DNA of 24,455 nucleotides, taken from Candidatus Bathyarchaeota archaeon (GTDB taxonomy: Archaea; Thermoproteota; Bathyarchaeia; Bathyarchaeales; Bathyarchaeaceae). Made by a program: the position numbers and the translations under genes. The stretch is from positions 849,869 to 874,323 of the forward strand of contig CP070826.1 in assembly GCA_020344435.1 (NCBI GenBank), written 5' to 3'. This document shows, piece after piece, positions 7,814-15,124 of the stretch. Every line of letters begins with the position of its first letter. Within the stretch, counting starts at the first letter, position 1. The notes beneath the pieces are model-generated. The model had not been told where the DNA came from. It saw nothing but the letters and a program-made list of their open reading frames with translations, and searched no databases.

Positions 7814-8737
7814 TCATATTCTCCTCACTAATGCGGAAACCATTAGGGGCAGTATAGATGTCGCTTCGCCCCAGACGAAAACTTTCTCCGCTTCTTCCTT
7901 GACCTTGCCCCACGACACCGCCTCTCTTGGCGTCGCTCCAGACAAAGAACCATCCAATTCAATAGCACTTGTCAAATATACAGCGTAGTCCAAGCCTCCT
8001 CTAAACTGGTTCCACCAGATAGTGTGATGTTTGCTAATCCCTCCCCCGATTATTAGGGCTCCGCTTCTTCCTGCTTCCCAAATCCGATCGTTCAGCAACT
8101 GCTCATCTCTGAGCACGTTGATTCTGAAATCTCTGTTCTGAGAGAACATCCATAACTGATATCCGATCATCCCATCAGTGATCCCTGGAACTATGATTGG
8201 GATCTTGTTTCGTGTTGCCCAATAGATTATCGAGTTTTTGTCCTCCAATCTTTCCCCGAATTCCCAGATCAACTCGTAGGTCGCCAATTCTCTCTTCTCC
8301 ATGTAAATTCCGCTCAGAAACTCCTGGACCTTTGCTTCTACTCTTTCGGCATAAACCTCGTGTGGAACAAGAACATTACCCAATCGGCTGTAACCCTTCT
8401 CTTTCACCTCTTTGTCATTAAGTTCAAAGGATCCTTGATAGTAATCCCCCCAACACCTCGCCAGATCGTGATCTAGAGTGCCACAGGTCGTGATTACAAG
8501 ATCGAACCACCTTCGCTTCACCATCTCTCTAAAGATACCCCTCATACCTGTTGCCACGAGGCAAGCAGGGAAAGACAGAAAATTCAGTGATTTCTCATCT
8601 TTGATCATCCGCTCTAGAATCCCCGTCGCTTCGGCTACTTTGTTTCCTTGAAAGCCACCAAGTTCTTCCATCTGCTGCAGAATTTCCCAGGAATCCGCCG
8701 AGTCTCTTATCTCAAAATCTTTAACTTTCTTCATCAA
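7814..8737 (-). CDS. dys: Deoxyhypusine synthase
   Basis: The 307-residue enzyme transfers the butylamine part of spermidine to a lysine of the translation factor aIF5A, using NAD, as the first step of hypusine formation. The C-terminal motif GGGISKHH contains the active-site Lys236, equivalent to the catalytic Lys of human DHS. Other family features are TCGTLDHDLAR, VPGITDGMIGYQLW and GGLDYAVYLTSA. The length is normal for the archaeal enzyme. The first two codons are both ATG (8737 and 8734). The gene is divergent from aIF2 gamma, with which it shares a 153-base upstream region, so two initiation/elongation-factor functions sit back to back. Confidence 0.94.
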   Translation of the reverse strand: MMKKVKDFEIRDSADSWEILQQMEELGGFQGNKVAEATGILERMIKDEKSLNFLSFPACLVATGMRGIFREMVKRRWFDLVITTCGTLDHDLARCWGDYYQGSFELNDKEVKEKGYSRLGNVLVPHEVYAERVEAKVQEFLSGIYMEKRELATYELIWEFGERLEDKNSIIYWATRNKIPIIVPGITDGMIGYQLWMFSQNRDFRINVLRDEQLLNDRIWEAGRSGALIIGGGISKHHTIWWNQFRGGLDYAVYLTSAIELDGSLSGATPREAVSWGKVKEEAEKVFVWGEATSILPLMVSALVRRI

Positions 8738-8806
8738 GTTAGATTGTGTTGTGATCTATGATTTAAGGTTGATCAGGAGTAGCCCGGGGATTCGATTGGT
8801 AGTATC

Positions 8807-8836
8807 TGCAGAATCGGGACTCTATCGGATTCTGCA
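8807..8836. repeat. Perfect 9-bp inverted repeat between dys and aIF2 gamma
   Basis: TGCAGAATC (8807-8815) and GATTCTGCA (8828-8836) are exact reverse complements separated by 12 bases. The dyad lies about 22 bases upstream of the aIF2 gamma TATA box and about 70-100 bases upstream of dys. It could be a regulator-binding site serving both promoters, or an RNA hairpin in the dys leader. No binding protein can be named. Confidence 0.6.
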
Positions 8837-8858
8837 TGTCTCTATACATTTAGAAAGG

Positions 8859-8868
8859 TATTTTAATT
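8859..8868 (+). promoter_or_regulatory. Putative TATA box for the aIF2 gamma cluster
   Basis: TATTTTAATT is centred 27 bases upstream of the ATG at 8891 and there is no ribosome-binding site in between. This predicts a leaderless mRNA starting at or very near the start codon. Confidence 0.55.
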
Positions 8869-8890
8869 CATAACGCTACCTAATTCTGAA

Positions 8891-10153
8891 ATGTCTGCGC
8901 AAGACCCAGCAAAAAGCGTTACTCTACCTCAGCAACCAGAATGTAATATCGGTACGATAGGTCATGTCGACCACGGAAAGACTACGCTTGTACAGGCTAT
9001 AACAGGCGTCTGGGCAGCCAGACACAGCGAGGAATTAAGAAGAGGAATCACGATCAAGTTAGGCTACGCCGACGCCCCCATCTACAAATGTCCGGAATGT
9101 AAGCCACCAGAATCATATTCAGCAAAACCAACCTGCCCCCATTGCGGCGGTCCAGCCGAGTTCATCCGAGCAGTCAGCTTTGTAGACGCGCCAGGTCACG
9201 AAGCGCTTATGGCAACGATGCTCTCCGGCGCAGCAGTTATGGACGGAGCCATACTAGTCATAGCGGCCGATGAACCTTGTCCGCAGCCACAGACTCGTGA
9301 GCACCTAGCTGCGATAAGAGTCGCTGGAGTCAAGAATCTTATTATAGCCCAGAACAAGATCGACATAGTTGAAGAGAAACAGGTGCTCCAGAACCACAAC
9401 GAAATAATCGATTTTGTCAAGGGCACCCCGGCTCAAGATGCACCCATAATCCCTATCTCCGCTCAGCACGCCCTAAACATTGACGCCGTGATCCAAGCGT
9501 TAGAGGAATACATTCCGACACCTCAACGCGATCCCGCAAAGCCCCCAAGAATGAACGTTGTACGCTCCTTCGACATAAATAAACCTGGAGCTACTGCAGA
9601 GAAACTGTCAGGAGGAGTACTTGGAGGCACAATCTTTCAGGGGAAATTCAAGCTAGAAGAGGAGATAGAAATCCGCCCAGGAATCAGAGTTGAAGAACAC
9701 GGAAAGACGAGTCATCAGCCTCTCTTCACAAAGATAGTTAGCCTTCACGCAGGGGGAAGGACAGTAAAAGAGGCTAAATCCGGCGGCTTGGTAGGCGTAG
9801 GAACCCTTCTGGATCCATCACTAACCAAGGCTGACGGCTTGATCGGAAATCTAGTGGGAAAACCTCAGACGCTTCCACCTGCCTTATCGGAGTTATCGCT
9901 GGATATGCATCTCTTTGAACGCGCCGTAGGAACGAAGGAATTGGCGGAGGTTGACAAAGTACGCATGAACGAACAGCTTCTTCTTGACGTAGGAACAGCC
10001 ATAACCTTAGGAAAAGTCACCTCAGCAAAGAATAACTCTGTTACTCTCCAACTCGCGCGACCCATATGTGCTGAAAAGGGGTTTAGAGCCGCCATCAGCA
10101 GAAAGATCACTGGAAGATGGCGACTTATAGGCTACGGAGAAATAGTGGGCTAA
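8891..10153 (+). CDS. eif2g: Translation initiation factor aIF2, gamma subunit
   Basis: The 420-residue GTPase subunit of aIF2 carries initiator Met-tRNA to the small ribosomal subunit. The G motifs are GHVDHGKT (24-31), DAPGH (99-103) and NKID (155-158). The knuckle typical of e/aIF2 gamma, C-x2-C...C-x2-C, is at Cys67, Cys70, Cys82 and Cys85, and separates it from EF-1 alpha and SelB. Domains II and III follow, ending GRWRLIGYGEIVG. The length is normal. It heads a plus-strand run of information-processing genes reaching S27ae, an order familiar from other archaea. The alpha and beta subunits are not in this window. Confidence 0.96.
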   Translation: MSAQDPAKSVTLPQQPECNIGTIGHVDHGKTTLVQAITGVWAARHSEELRRGITIKLGYADAPIYKCPECKPPESYSAKPTCPHCGGPAEFIRAVSFVDAPGHEALMATMLSGAAVMDGAILVIAADEPCPQPQTREHLAAIRVAGVKNLIIAQNKIDIVEEKQVLQNHNEIIDFVKGTPAQDAPIIPISAQHALNIDAVIQALEEYIPTPQRDPAKPPRMNVVRSFDINKPGATAEKLSGGVLGGTIFQGKFKLEEEIEIRPGIRVEEHGKTSHQPLFTKIVSLHAGGRTVKEAKSGGLVGVGTLLDPSLTKADGLIGNLVGKPQTLPPALSELSLDMHLFERAVGTKELAEVDKVRMNEQLLLDVGTAITLGKVTSAKNNSVTLQLARPICAEKGFRAAISRKITGRWRLIGYGEIVG

Positions 10154-10216
10154 CGCGAATACGCGCGCAACAAGGGAAAGATTGGAACCGAAATTCGGAG
10201 CATTGCGGGGAGAAAC

Positions 10217-10618
10217 TTGACTGTAGAAGTGATTATTGACTCGAATTTCCTCTTCATCCCCTCACAATTCGGCATAGATATATTTGAAGAAATAGAAGGG
10301 CTTCTAGCACGGTGCGTTGACCCAGTTCTTCTCTCACCAATCTATCAGGAGATTCAGAAACTGGCGGAGAGTAACTCTCCGAAGAAGAGACAACAGGCAT
10401 CTTTGACGCTCAAGCTTGCCAAAAAGTGCCGCTTAGTCCAAGTTGGGAGAAGTGATGAGGAGACCTGTGATGACGTGATTGTTCGAGTTGCAGAGGAATG
10501 GCATTGCCCAGTTGCCACAAATGATGGCCCACTCAGAAAAAGGCTAAGGAATATAAATTTGCCCGTAATCTATCTGAGGCAGAAGTCCCATTTAGAGATG
10601 GAGGGCAGCCTGTATTAA
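10217..10618 (+). CDS. PIN-domain protein (Fcf1/Nob1-like nuclease fold)
   Basis: The 133-residue protein is a single PIN domain. The metal-binding acidic residues expected for the fold are visible: Asp8 (IIDSNF), Glu45 (YQEIQ), Asp85/Asp86 (CDDVIV) and Asp103 (ATNDGPL). PIN domains are Mg/Mn-dependent RNases. The TNDGPLRKRL motif and the position between aIF2 gamma and rpoE1 resemble an archaeal Fcf1-like protein linked to rRNA processing, rather than a VapC toxin; there is no adjacent antitoxin gene. The start is a TTG preceded by GGGGAG about 5 bases upstream. Confidence 0.82.
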   Translation: MTVEVIIDSNFLFIPSQFGIDIFEEIEGLLARCVDPVLLSPIYQEIQKLAESNSPKKRQQASLTLKLAKKCRLVQVGRSDEETCDDVIVRVAEEWHCPVATNDGPLRKRLRNINLPVIYLRQKSHLEMEGSLY

Positions 10619-10669
10619 GAAACATACTGAGATAAGTTTATCAATCAACAAATCATGTGGAGAATAGTC

Positions 10670-11254
10670 ATGTTCAAGCTCGTTACAGTGGAAGACACGA
10701 TTCGCATTCCACCAGAGAAATTTGGTGAACCCATCGAGAAGGTAGGCCATGAACAATTGCGGATGAAGTATGAGGGAATGATCGATGTGGAACTGGGTTA
10801 CATAGTAGCCGTAACGGATATTGACGTCAAACCAAAAGGCAAGATCATGCCAGGTGACGGAGCCACCTATCACAAGACCGAATTCTCTCTCCTCACATTC
10901 CATCCAAAAATCCAAGAGGTGATCGAAGGAGAGGTTGTTGAGATCGCCGATTTCGGAGCCTTCGTCCGCGTTGGACCCATAGATGCCCTGCTTCACGTAT
11001 CCCAACTGCTAGACGACTATATCTCCTACGACGAGAAACAAGGGGTACTCATGGGCAAAGAGACAAAGAGAAAACTAGTCACGGGAGATCACGTGCGGGT
11101 TCGCGTAACCGCCATCTCACTTGGGCGCGGAGGGGGATCTGGAAAGATCGGAGTAACTGCAAGGCAGCCCTTTCTTGGAAAGATTGAATGGATTAGAAGG
11201 GATCTAGAAAAAATGAAGAGTGCTAAAGCGAAAATGGAGAAGCCTGAAACATGA
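10670..11254 (+). CDS. rpoE1: DNA-directed RNA polymerase subunit Rpo7 (RpoE1/E')
   Basis: The protein (194 residues from the chosen start) is the Rpo7 subunit, which with Rpo4 forms the polymerase stalk used in promoter opening and RNA binding. The N-terminal tip domain (FKLVTVEDTIRIPPEKFG) is followed by an S1/OB-fold RNA-binding domain (GEVVEIADFGAFVRVGPIDALLHVSQL). I chose the ATG at 10670 because GGAG lies 7 bases upstream and homologues begin MFKL/MYKL; an in-frame ATG at 10655 adds 5 residues. The last codons overlap the spt4 start (ATGA), indicating translational coupling. Confidence 0.94.
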   Translation: MFKLVTVEDTIRIPPEKFGEPIEKVGHEQLRMKYEGMIDVELGYIVAVTDIDVKPKGKIMPGDGATYHKTEFSLLTFHPKIQEVIEGEVVEIADFGAFVRVGPIDALLHVSQLLDDYISYDEKQGVLMGKETKRKLVTGDHVRVRVTAISLGRGGGSGKIGVTARQPFLGKIEWIRRDLEKMKSAKAKMEKPET

Positions 11255-11436
11255 CAGAGAAAGCCTGTCGCCAATGCCACTTGATATCTCAAGGTTCCAC
11301 TTGTCCAGACTGCAAAAACACCAGTCTCAGCGACGATTTCAGCGGCGTGGTCATAATTCTTGACCCGAAAGACTCAGCCATAGCTCATGCAATGAAAGTG
11401 GAGAAGAAGGGCAGATATGCCCTGCGCGTAAGGTGA
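11251..11436 (+). CDS. spt4: Transcription elongation factor Spt4 (RpoE2/E'')
   Basis: The 61-residue zinc protein partners Spt5 (NusG) to increase RNA polymerase processivity. The zinc ligands are Cys6, Cys9, Cys18 and Cys21. The family signature DFSGVVIILDPKDSAIA follows, and the protein ends YALRVR. The ATG overlaps the rpoE1 stop by 4 bases, and its own TGA lies within the ribosome-binding sequence of the next gene. The rpoE1-spt4 pairing is standard in archaea. Confidence 0.95.
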   Translation: MTEKACRQCHLISQGSTCPDCKNTSLSDDFSGVVIILDPKDSAIAHAMKVEKKGRYALRVR

Positions 11437-11437
11437 T
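11432..11437 (+). promoter_or_regulatory. Ribosome-binding site deciding the start of the dephospho-CoA kinase gene
   Basis: The sequence AAGGTGAT (11430-11437) matches the complement of the archaeal 16S rRNA 3' end at seven of eight bases and overlaps the spt4 stop codon. It is 5 bases from the in-frame ATA at 11443 but about 60 bases from the first standard start, TTG at 11497. This argues that translation begins upstream of that TTG. Confidence 0.55.
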
Positions 11438-11442
11438 TTGGA

Positions 11443-11967
11443 ATACGCATTCTAACGCCCACGCTACGCAGGAAACTGAAGTCTCCACTTGGACTGTTGA
11501 TCAAGGGCTCATTCAACGAAACGATGGAAAGGTTGAGAGAACTCATCGATAGAGAAAACCCTTCGATTCTCATTTCGGTTGGCGATGTTGTTTCCGACAA
11601 CATGATAAGACACAACATCCAGCCCGAAATATCGATTGTAGATAACAAGATTATGAGGAGAAAAATAGAGCCGATCCAAGTGAGTGTGAGCCAAACCTTA
11701 CAGCTAAGAAACCCGGCGGGGACATTAACTGAAGAGGCTTGGACCATTATGCAGAAGGCGCTCGAGGAGAAGACACATACGAGGGTGCTAGTCAACGGAG
11801 AAGAAGACCTCCTAACTCTCATAGCGGTGCTCTGCGCGCCAGAAAACTCAATGGTGATTTATGGACAGCCGCAGAAGGGAATCGTCGCTGTGAGAGTCAC
11901 AGAGCAAAAGAGAGAACAGGTACGCCAAATAGTAGATGCGATGGAAGTCTGCGAAAGCTTAAAGTAA
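11443..11967 (+). CDS. GTP-dependent dephospho-CoA kinase (DUF359), apparent non-ATG start
   Basis: The protein (174 residues from ATA at 11443, 156 from TTG at 11497) belongs to the archaeal DUF359 family, shown in Thermococcus to phosphorylate dephospho-CoA with GTP in the last step of CoA synthesis. The motifs are SVGDVVSDN, SIVDNKIMR, NPAGTLTEEAW, VNGEEDLLT and VIYGQPQKG. The frame upstream of the TTG reads IRILTPTLRRKLKSPLGLL, which fits the usual N-terminus of this family, yet it contains no ATG, GTG or TTG. A good ribosome-binding site stands 5 bases before the ATA codon. The ATA may be a true rare start, an assembly error for ATG, or the conserved N-terminus may be lost. It sits between spt4 and S24e as in other archaea. 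Confidence 0.85.
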   Translation: MRILTPTLRRKLKSPLGLLIKGSFNETMERLRELIDRENPSILISVGDVVSDNMIRHNIQPEISIVDNKIMRRKIEPIQVSVSQTLQLRNPAGTLTEEAWTIMQKALEEKTHTRVLVNGEEDLLTLIAVLCAPENSMVIYGQPQKGIVAVRVTEQKREQVRQIVDAMEVCESLK

Positions 11968-12009
11968 AGCACCGCATCAAAGTCACCGACATAACAGGAA
12001 GAATGCTTC

Positions 12010-12393
12010 ATGAAGATCGAAATCACATCGCAGAATCAGAACCCACTACTGAAAAGGAGAGAGCTGGCTTTTCGGATTGAACATAAGGAAACTGAAGGAA
12101 CGCCTCCACGTATAGAAATGAGGAAGAAGCTTGCATCAAAGCTGAAAACGGATATTGAACTAGTTTATGTTAGAAGAATCGAGACGCAAACTGGAACAAT
12201 GATTACTATTGGTGAGGCAACCGCCTACGATTCAGTTGAACAAGCAAGACTCTTGGAGCCCAAACATATTGTTGTCAGAAATACACCTCAGAAGAAAGCT
12301 GAAGAAGAGAAGGAAGAGAGAAAGGTAGAGAAAGAAGAGGAGAAGAAGGAAAAGGAAGAAGGGAAGTCAGAAGGAGAGGAAACAAGTGGCTGA
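12010..12393 (+). CDS. rps24e: Ribosomal protein S24e
   Basis: This 127-residue protein of the 30S subunit has the S24e core MKIEITSQNQNPLLKRREL...RKKLASKL...VYVRRIETQTGT...GEATAYDS in residues 1-95. The last 35 or so residues are almost all Lys and Glu, a charged disordered tail longer than in many archaeal S24e proteins. The ATG is preceded by AGGAAG. The stop codon overlaps the S27ae start by 8 bases, so the two are probably translated together. Confidence 0.95.
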   Translation: MKIEITSQNQNPLLKRRELAFRIEHKETEGTPPRIEMRKKLASKLKTDIELVYVRRIETQTGTMITIGEATAYDSVEQARLLEPKHIVVRNTPQKKAEEEKEERKVEKEEEKKEKEEGKSEGEETSG

Positions 12394-12598
12394 AAAGCCT
12401 GAAGAGGAAGGGACAGAGAAGGAAAAAGAGAGGAAAAGCGTCTTCTCCCACTATAGGATTGAAGGCGAAAAACTTGAGAGACTTCTTCCATTCTGTGAAA
12501 GATGTGGACCGGGATATTTTATGGCGGATCATAGCGACCGCTACACCTGCGGACACTGCGGCTTTACTCGTTACAAGAGAACGGAAGCCGACCAGTGA
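12386..12598 (+). CDS. rps27ae: Ribosomal protein S27ae
   Basis: The 70-residue zinc-ribbon protein of the small subunit has its ligands at Cys37, Cys40, Cys55 and Cys58 (FCERCGPG and TCGHCGF). The GPGYFMADHSDRYTCG segment is diagnostic. The start is GTG at 12386, inside the S24e gene. The first 20 residues are highly charged, like the S24e tail, which may partly reflect the overlap. In many archaea the next genes encode Kae1/Bud32; here a broken frame follows. Confidence 0.95.
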   Translation: MAEKPEEEGTEKEKERKSVFSHYRIEGEKLERLLPFCERCGPGYFMADHSDRYTCGHCGFTRYKRTEADQ

Positions 12599-12644
12599 TA
12601 CATTTCTAGTCCACGAAGTCCTTACATGTTCTCGAGGCGCGTAG

Positions 12645-13055
12645 TTGGTTCAAGTAAACGTCTTTATTTACGACATCTCCGCAGAGCGTCTCTGGGATGT
12701 CGAGAAACCCATTCCGCCGGTTAGGGTCTCTACAAATCTCAACGTCGTCGCGATAAGCAAGAAGCCGAAAGGCAAATTGGAGATTCCTTTTGTATAAAAA
12801 ATCAATCAAATGCCAGCGGCGGTTCAAATCAGCGTCAAGGGTAAAGCTCATACCACAGGCGCCAAGGATGATTCCAAGAGAATCCGCGGTGCATATGAGG
12901 AGAAGAAGCCGCCACCTCCCATCGTTGCGCAATCTATCTCCAATGTCGCATTCCTGGAATTCGTGATTATATCCAGAACTCTCAGGATCCCCCCCACCTA
13001 TTCCCCTGCAGAAAATCCCGTCGGTCCAGAAAAGGAAAATTCCAGAACCCTCTAA
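12645..13055 (+). pseudogene. Conserved-looking protein gene interrupted by one in-frame TAA
   Basis: One frame stays open from TTG at 12645 to TAA at 13053-13055, except for a single TAA at 12795-12797. A GAGG ribosome-binding site lies 8 bases before the TTG. The first part (50 residues) reads MVQVNVFIYDISAERLWDVE..., and ends LEIPFV. The second part (from 12798) reads KINQMPAAVQISVKGKAHTT..., then EEKKPPPPIVAQSISNVAFL and a Pro-rich tail. The two halves are in the same register with similar composition, so they look like one protein of about 136 residues broken by a point change or sequence error. The ATG at 12810 has no ribosome-binding site. I do not recognise the function. TAA is not a known recoded stop in archaea. 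Confidence 0.55.
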
Positions 13056-13121
13056 CCAAGCCTAAGCTCGTCATAATGATTACTTTCACCTCTGTCTCAA
13101 ACTCCAGAATCTTATTATCTG

Positions 13122-13526
13122 CTACTTCAGGGGGACATACATTGAAGATCTTGATGCACCGATTCCTGGTGATCCGTGCTTGACGAACTTGTTGGTGATA
13201 GCAAACTCGCCCAGGTAGTGACCAATCATTTCGGGTGTGATCTCTAATGTGCTGAACTCCTTCCCGTTGTGGACTAGGACAGTGACATCAATCATCTCCG
13301 GAAGGATTATCATATCTCGAGCGTGTGTTTTGACAACTGCCTTCTCTCCTTCCTTCTGAGTTTCCTTCACCCTACGGATGCTTTCAAGCAGGATTCTCTG
13401 GTCTCTTGTGAGCCCACGTCTCAGGCTTCGACGCTGTCTTGATGGAAGCAAGTGGATAAAATCGTCCATCGACATAGCTTGAATCTCTTCAAATGTATGG
13501 CCTCGATAGGTGAACTTCCTAGGCAT
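13122..13526 (-). CDS. rps19: Ribosomal protein S19 (uS19)
   Basis: The 134-residue protein of the 30S head has the archaeal/eukaryotic S19 features FTYRGHTFEEIQAMSMDDF, LPSRQRRSLRRGL, THARDMIILPEMI, HNGKEF, PEMIGHYLGEFAIT and the C-terminal GIGASRSS. I chose ATG at 13526: GAGG is 6 bases upstream and homologues begin M-x-RKFTYRG. A TTG at 13544 would add 6 residues. A TTTAATAAA element at 13560-13568 gives its own promoter with a short leader. The gene stands alone here, outside the L2-S19-L22-S3 order common in archaea. Confidence 0.95.
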   Translation of the reverse strand: MPRKFTYRGHTFEEIQAMSMDDFIHLLPSRQRRSLRRGLTRDQRILLESIRRVKETQKEGEKAVVKTHARDMIILPEMIDVTVLVHNGKEFSTLEITPEMIGHYLGEFAITNKFVKHGSPGIGASRSSMYVPLK

Positions 13527-13559
13527 TTCTTTCCTCTTTGTCAATTCAGGTTTTCCGTG

Positions 13560-13568
13560 TTTATTAAA
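13560..13568 (-). promoter_or_regulatory. Putative TATA box for rps19
   Basis: The minus strand reads TTTAATAAA, centred about 38 bases before the ATG at 13526. This gives an expected leader of around 11 bases, just enough to include the GAGG ribosome-binding site at 13533-13536. Confidence 0.5.
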
Positions 13569-13756
13569 CGTTTCCAGCTCTGCTTATGTCACAGTTGATG
13601 TTTCTCTTGTACCGATGTTGTATGCAATGTATACACTGTTTCGAGGGCGAAATCGCTTCCTCGGGGTCAACGAACGTCGCTGCCTGGGAACTAGAGCCAT
13701 CGCGCTCACAGACCACTACTTACAAGTCTTAGATTTACAAGAGTAAGCCCGCAAGT

Positions 13757-15043
13757 TTATGATTCTCCGCTTTTGAAGAGGCTTATCAGTCTTGGCATCA
13801 GCTCTGTACCACGCGTCAAGATGCCCAGGTCTCCCTTCCTGCAATCTCTCTCCGAAAATTTCTTAACATGGTCCCCTCTGATTCTGTTGCCTGCGACTAG
13901 TATTGGAACAGGGTCATCGCTGTGAGCTTTGAGTTTACAGGGTGTCGAGTGATCTGCTGTTACGCAGAGAATGCAGCTCGCCATGTTTATTTTGGGCAAG
14001 AGATTCCCGAAGAAGAATCTGTCAACTCCGGCGATAATCTGCTTTTTAAGATGCGGCTTTCCATCATGTCCTGGCTCGTCTGGGCCTTTGATGTGCATGT
14101 AGAAACAGTCGAAAGAAGGCAAGTGGTGAAGAAGCTTCTTCACTCTTGTTATGGAGTCTTTTCTCACGCTACTGGTCGGAAGAGGTACGTCTATCAGTTC
14201 CAGATTTGCCGCTTTTGCTATTCCCTTCTCAATCGGCATATCGGCTAGACAAGCAAAACTGACACCATATCTTTCGTTGGCCTTGACCAATCTTGGCAGG
14301 CTGCTGCCCGCGTCTCTAGTGAGTATCAGATTTGCGGGGAGTCTCCCTTCTTTGGCTCTCAACTTGTTGATTTCGTGATCCGCAAGGATAGTGTGACTCT
14401 TCTCTACGAATTCATTCACGAGTCTGGCTGATGCCTTTGCTTCCTCGGTTTCATTTAGCGGCCTACATTCTTTGAGGATCATTTCCACCTTGGTCTTCGC
14501 CACTCCAAGACCTTCGACTCTGGAGTATGCTGGATCGGTGTTCGTGATCTGTCCCGAGAGAAACATCCGTCTGCTTCGTATGACAAGGACTGCCCTGTGT
14601 CCTGTTGTATTCTTGAATTCAAGTTCTGCAAGGTTGGACTTCAGTTTCACTCTTTCGTTTATGGCTTCTGAAAGTTTTGCAGCCTCTCTGGTTGTTATGT
14701 CTCTCCCAACTCTTCTATCGACTATCCTTTTTTCTTTCCCTAGCGTTGCAAAGTTGCATCTCAAGGCGAGATCGCCATCTGCAATTTTCAAATCTGCGCC
14801 GTGAGCTTCCAGAGGTCCTCGGTGAGCCTTGGATTTGAAGGGATCGTACCCTAGTATCGAGAGGACCGCCACATCACTTTCCGGGGCTATTCCCTTCCTA
14901 ACTGGATACATCAGGCCAGTCTTCCCCCTTTCAGCCAAGGAGTCCATATATGGCGTTTCTGCAGCTTCAAGAGGAGTCTTGTTTTCGAACTCTTCGATGG
15001 GAAGGCCACCCATGCCATCAATAACCACGTAGATCAGCTTCAA
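13757..15043 (-). CDS. apgM: 2,3-bisphosphoglycerate-independent phosphoglycerate mutase, archaeal type
   Basis: The 428-residue enzyme interconverts 3- and 2-phosphoglycerate in glycolysis and gluconeogenesis. It belongs to the alkaline-phosphatase superfamily: metal ligand Asp9 (VIDGMGG), the phosphorylated Ser56 (APESDVAVLS), and C-terminal metal sites HIKGPDEPGHDG, TADHSTPC and HSDDPVPIL. The length and DGMGGLP start are those of archaeal ApgM rather than bacterial iPGM. The start codon is TTG. It is divergent from the thioredoxin gene across 81 bases and lies downstream of no obvious partner. Confidence 0.94.
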   Translation of the reverse strand: MKLIYVVIDGMGGLPIEEFENKTPLEAAETPYMDSLAERGKTGLMYPVRKGIAPESDVAVLSILGYDPFKSKAHRGPLEAHGADLKIADGDLALRCNFATLGKEKRIVDRRVGRDITTREAAKLSEAINERVKLKSNLAELEFKNTTGHRAVLVIRSRRMFLSGQITNTDPAYSRVEGLGVAKTKVEMILKECRPLNETEEAKASARLVNEFVEKSHTILADHEINKLRAKEGRLPANLILTRDAGSSLPRLVKANERYGVSFACLADMPIEKGIAKAANLELIDVPLPTSSVRKDSITRVKKLLHHLPSFDCFYMHIKGPDEPGHDGKPHLKKQIIAGVDRFFFGNLLPKINMASCILCVTADHSTPCKLKAHSDDPVPILVAGNRIRGDHVKKFSERDCRKGDLGILTRGTELMPRLISLFKSGES

Positions 15044-15124
15044 ATATCTCTACCTTCATGAGATAGGCGAAAGTTAATGTATAGCGTTTCTTAAATGTGT
15101 CTATTCCACTGAAACAGGTGACGG

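Noticed and set aside
10217..10618. VapC toxin of a toxin-antitoxin pair
   Set aside because: No antitoxin gene is adjacent, and the place between aIF2 gamma and rpoE1 is a conserved housekeeping setting.
12290..12420. Long open frames on the minus strand across the S24e tail (Ser/Phe/Pro-rich)
   Set aside because: They are the mirror of a Lys/Glu repeat in S24e; the low-complexity product and overlap with two certain ribosomal genes argue against them.
12795..12797. Stop read-through as selenocysteine or pyrrolysine
   Set aside because: The stop is TAA; archaeal recoding uses TGA (Sec) or TAG (Pyl), and no insertion element is visible.
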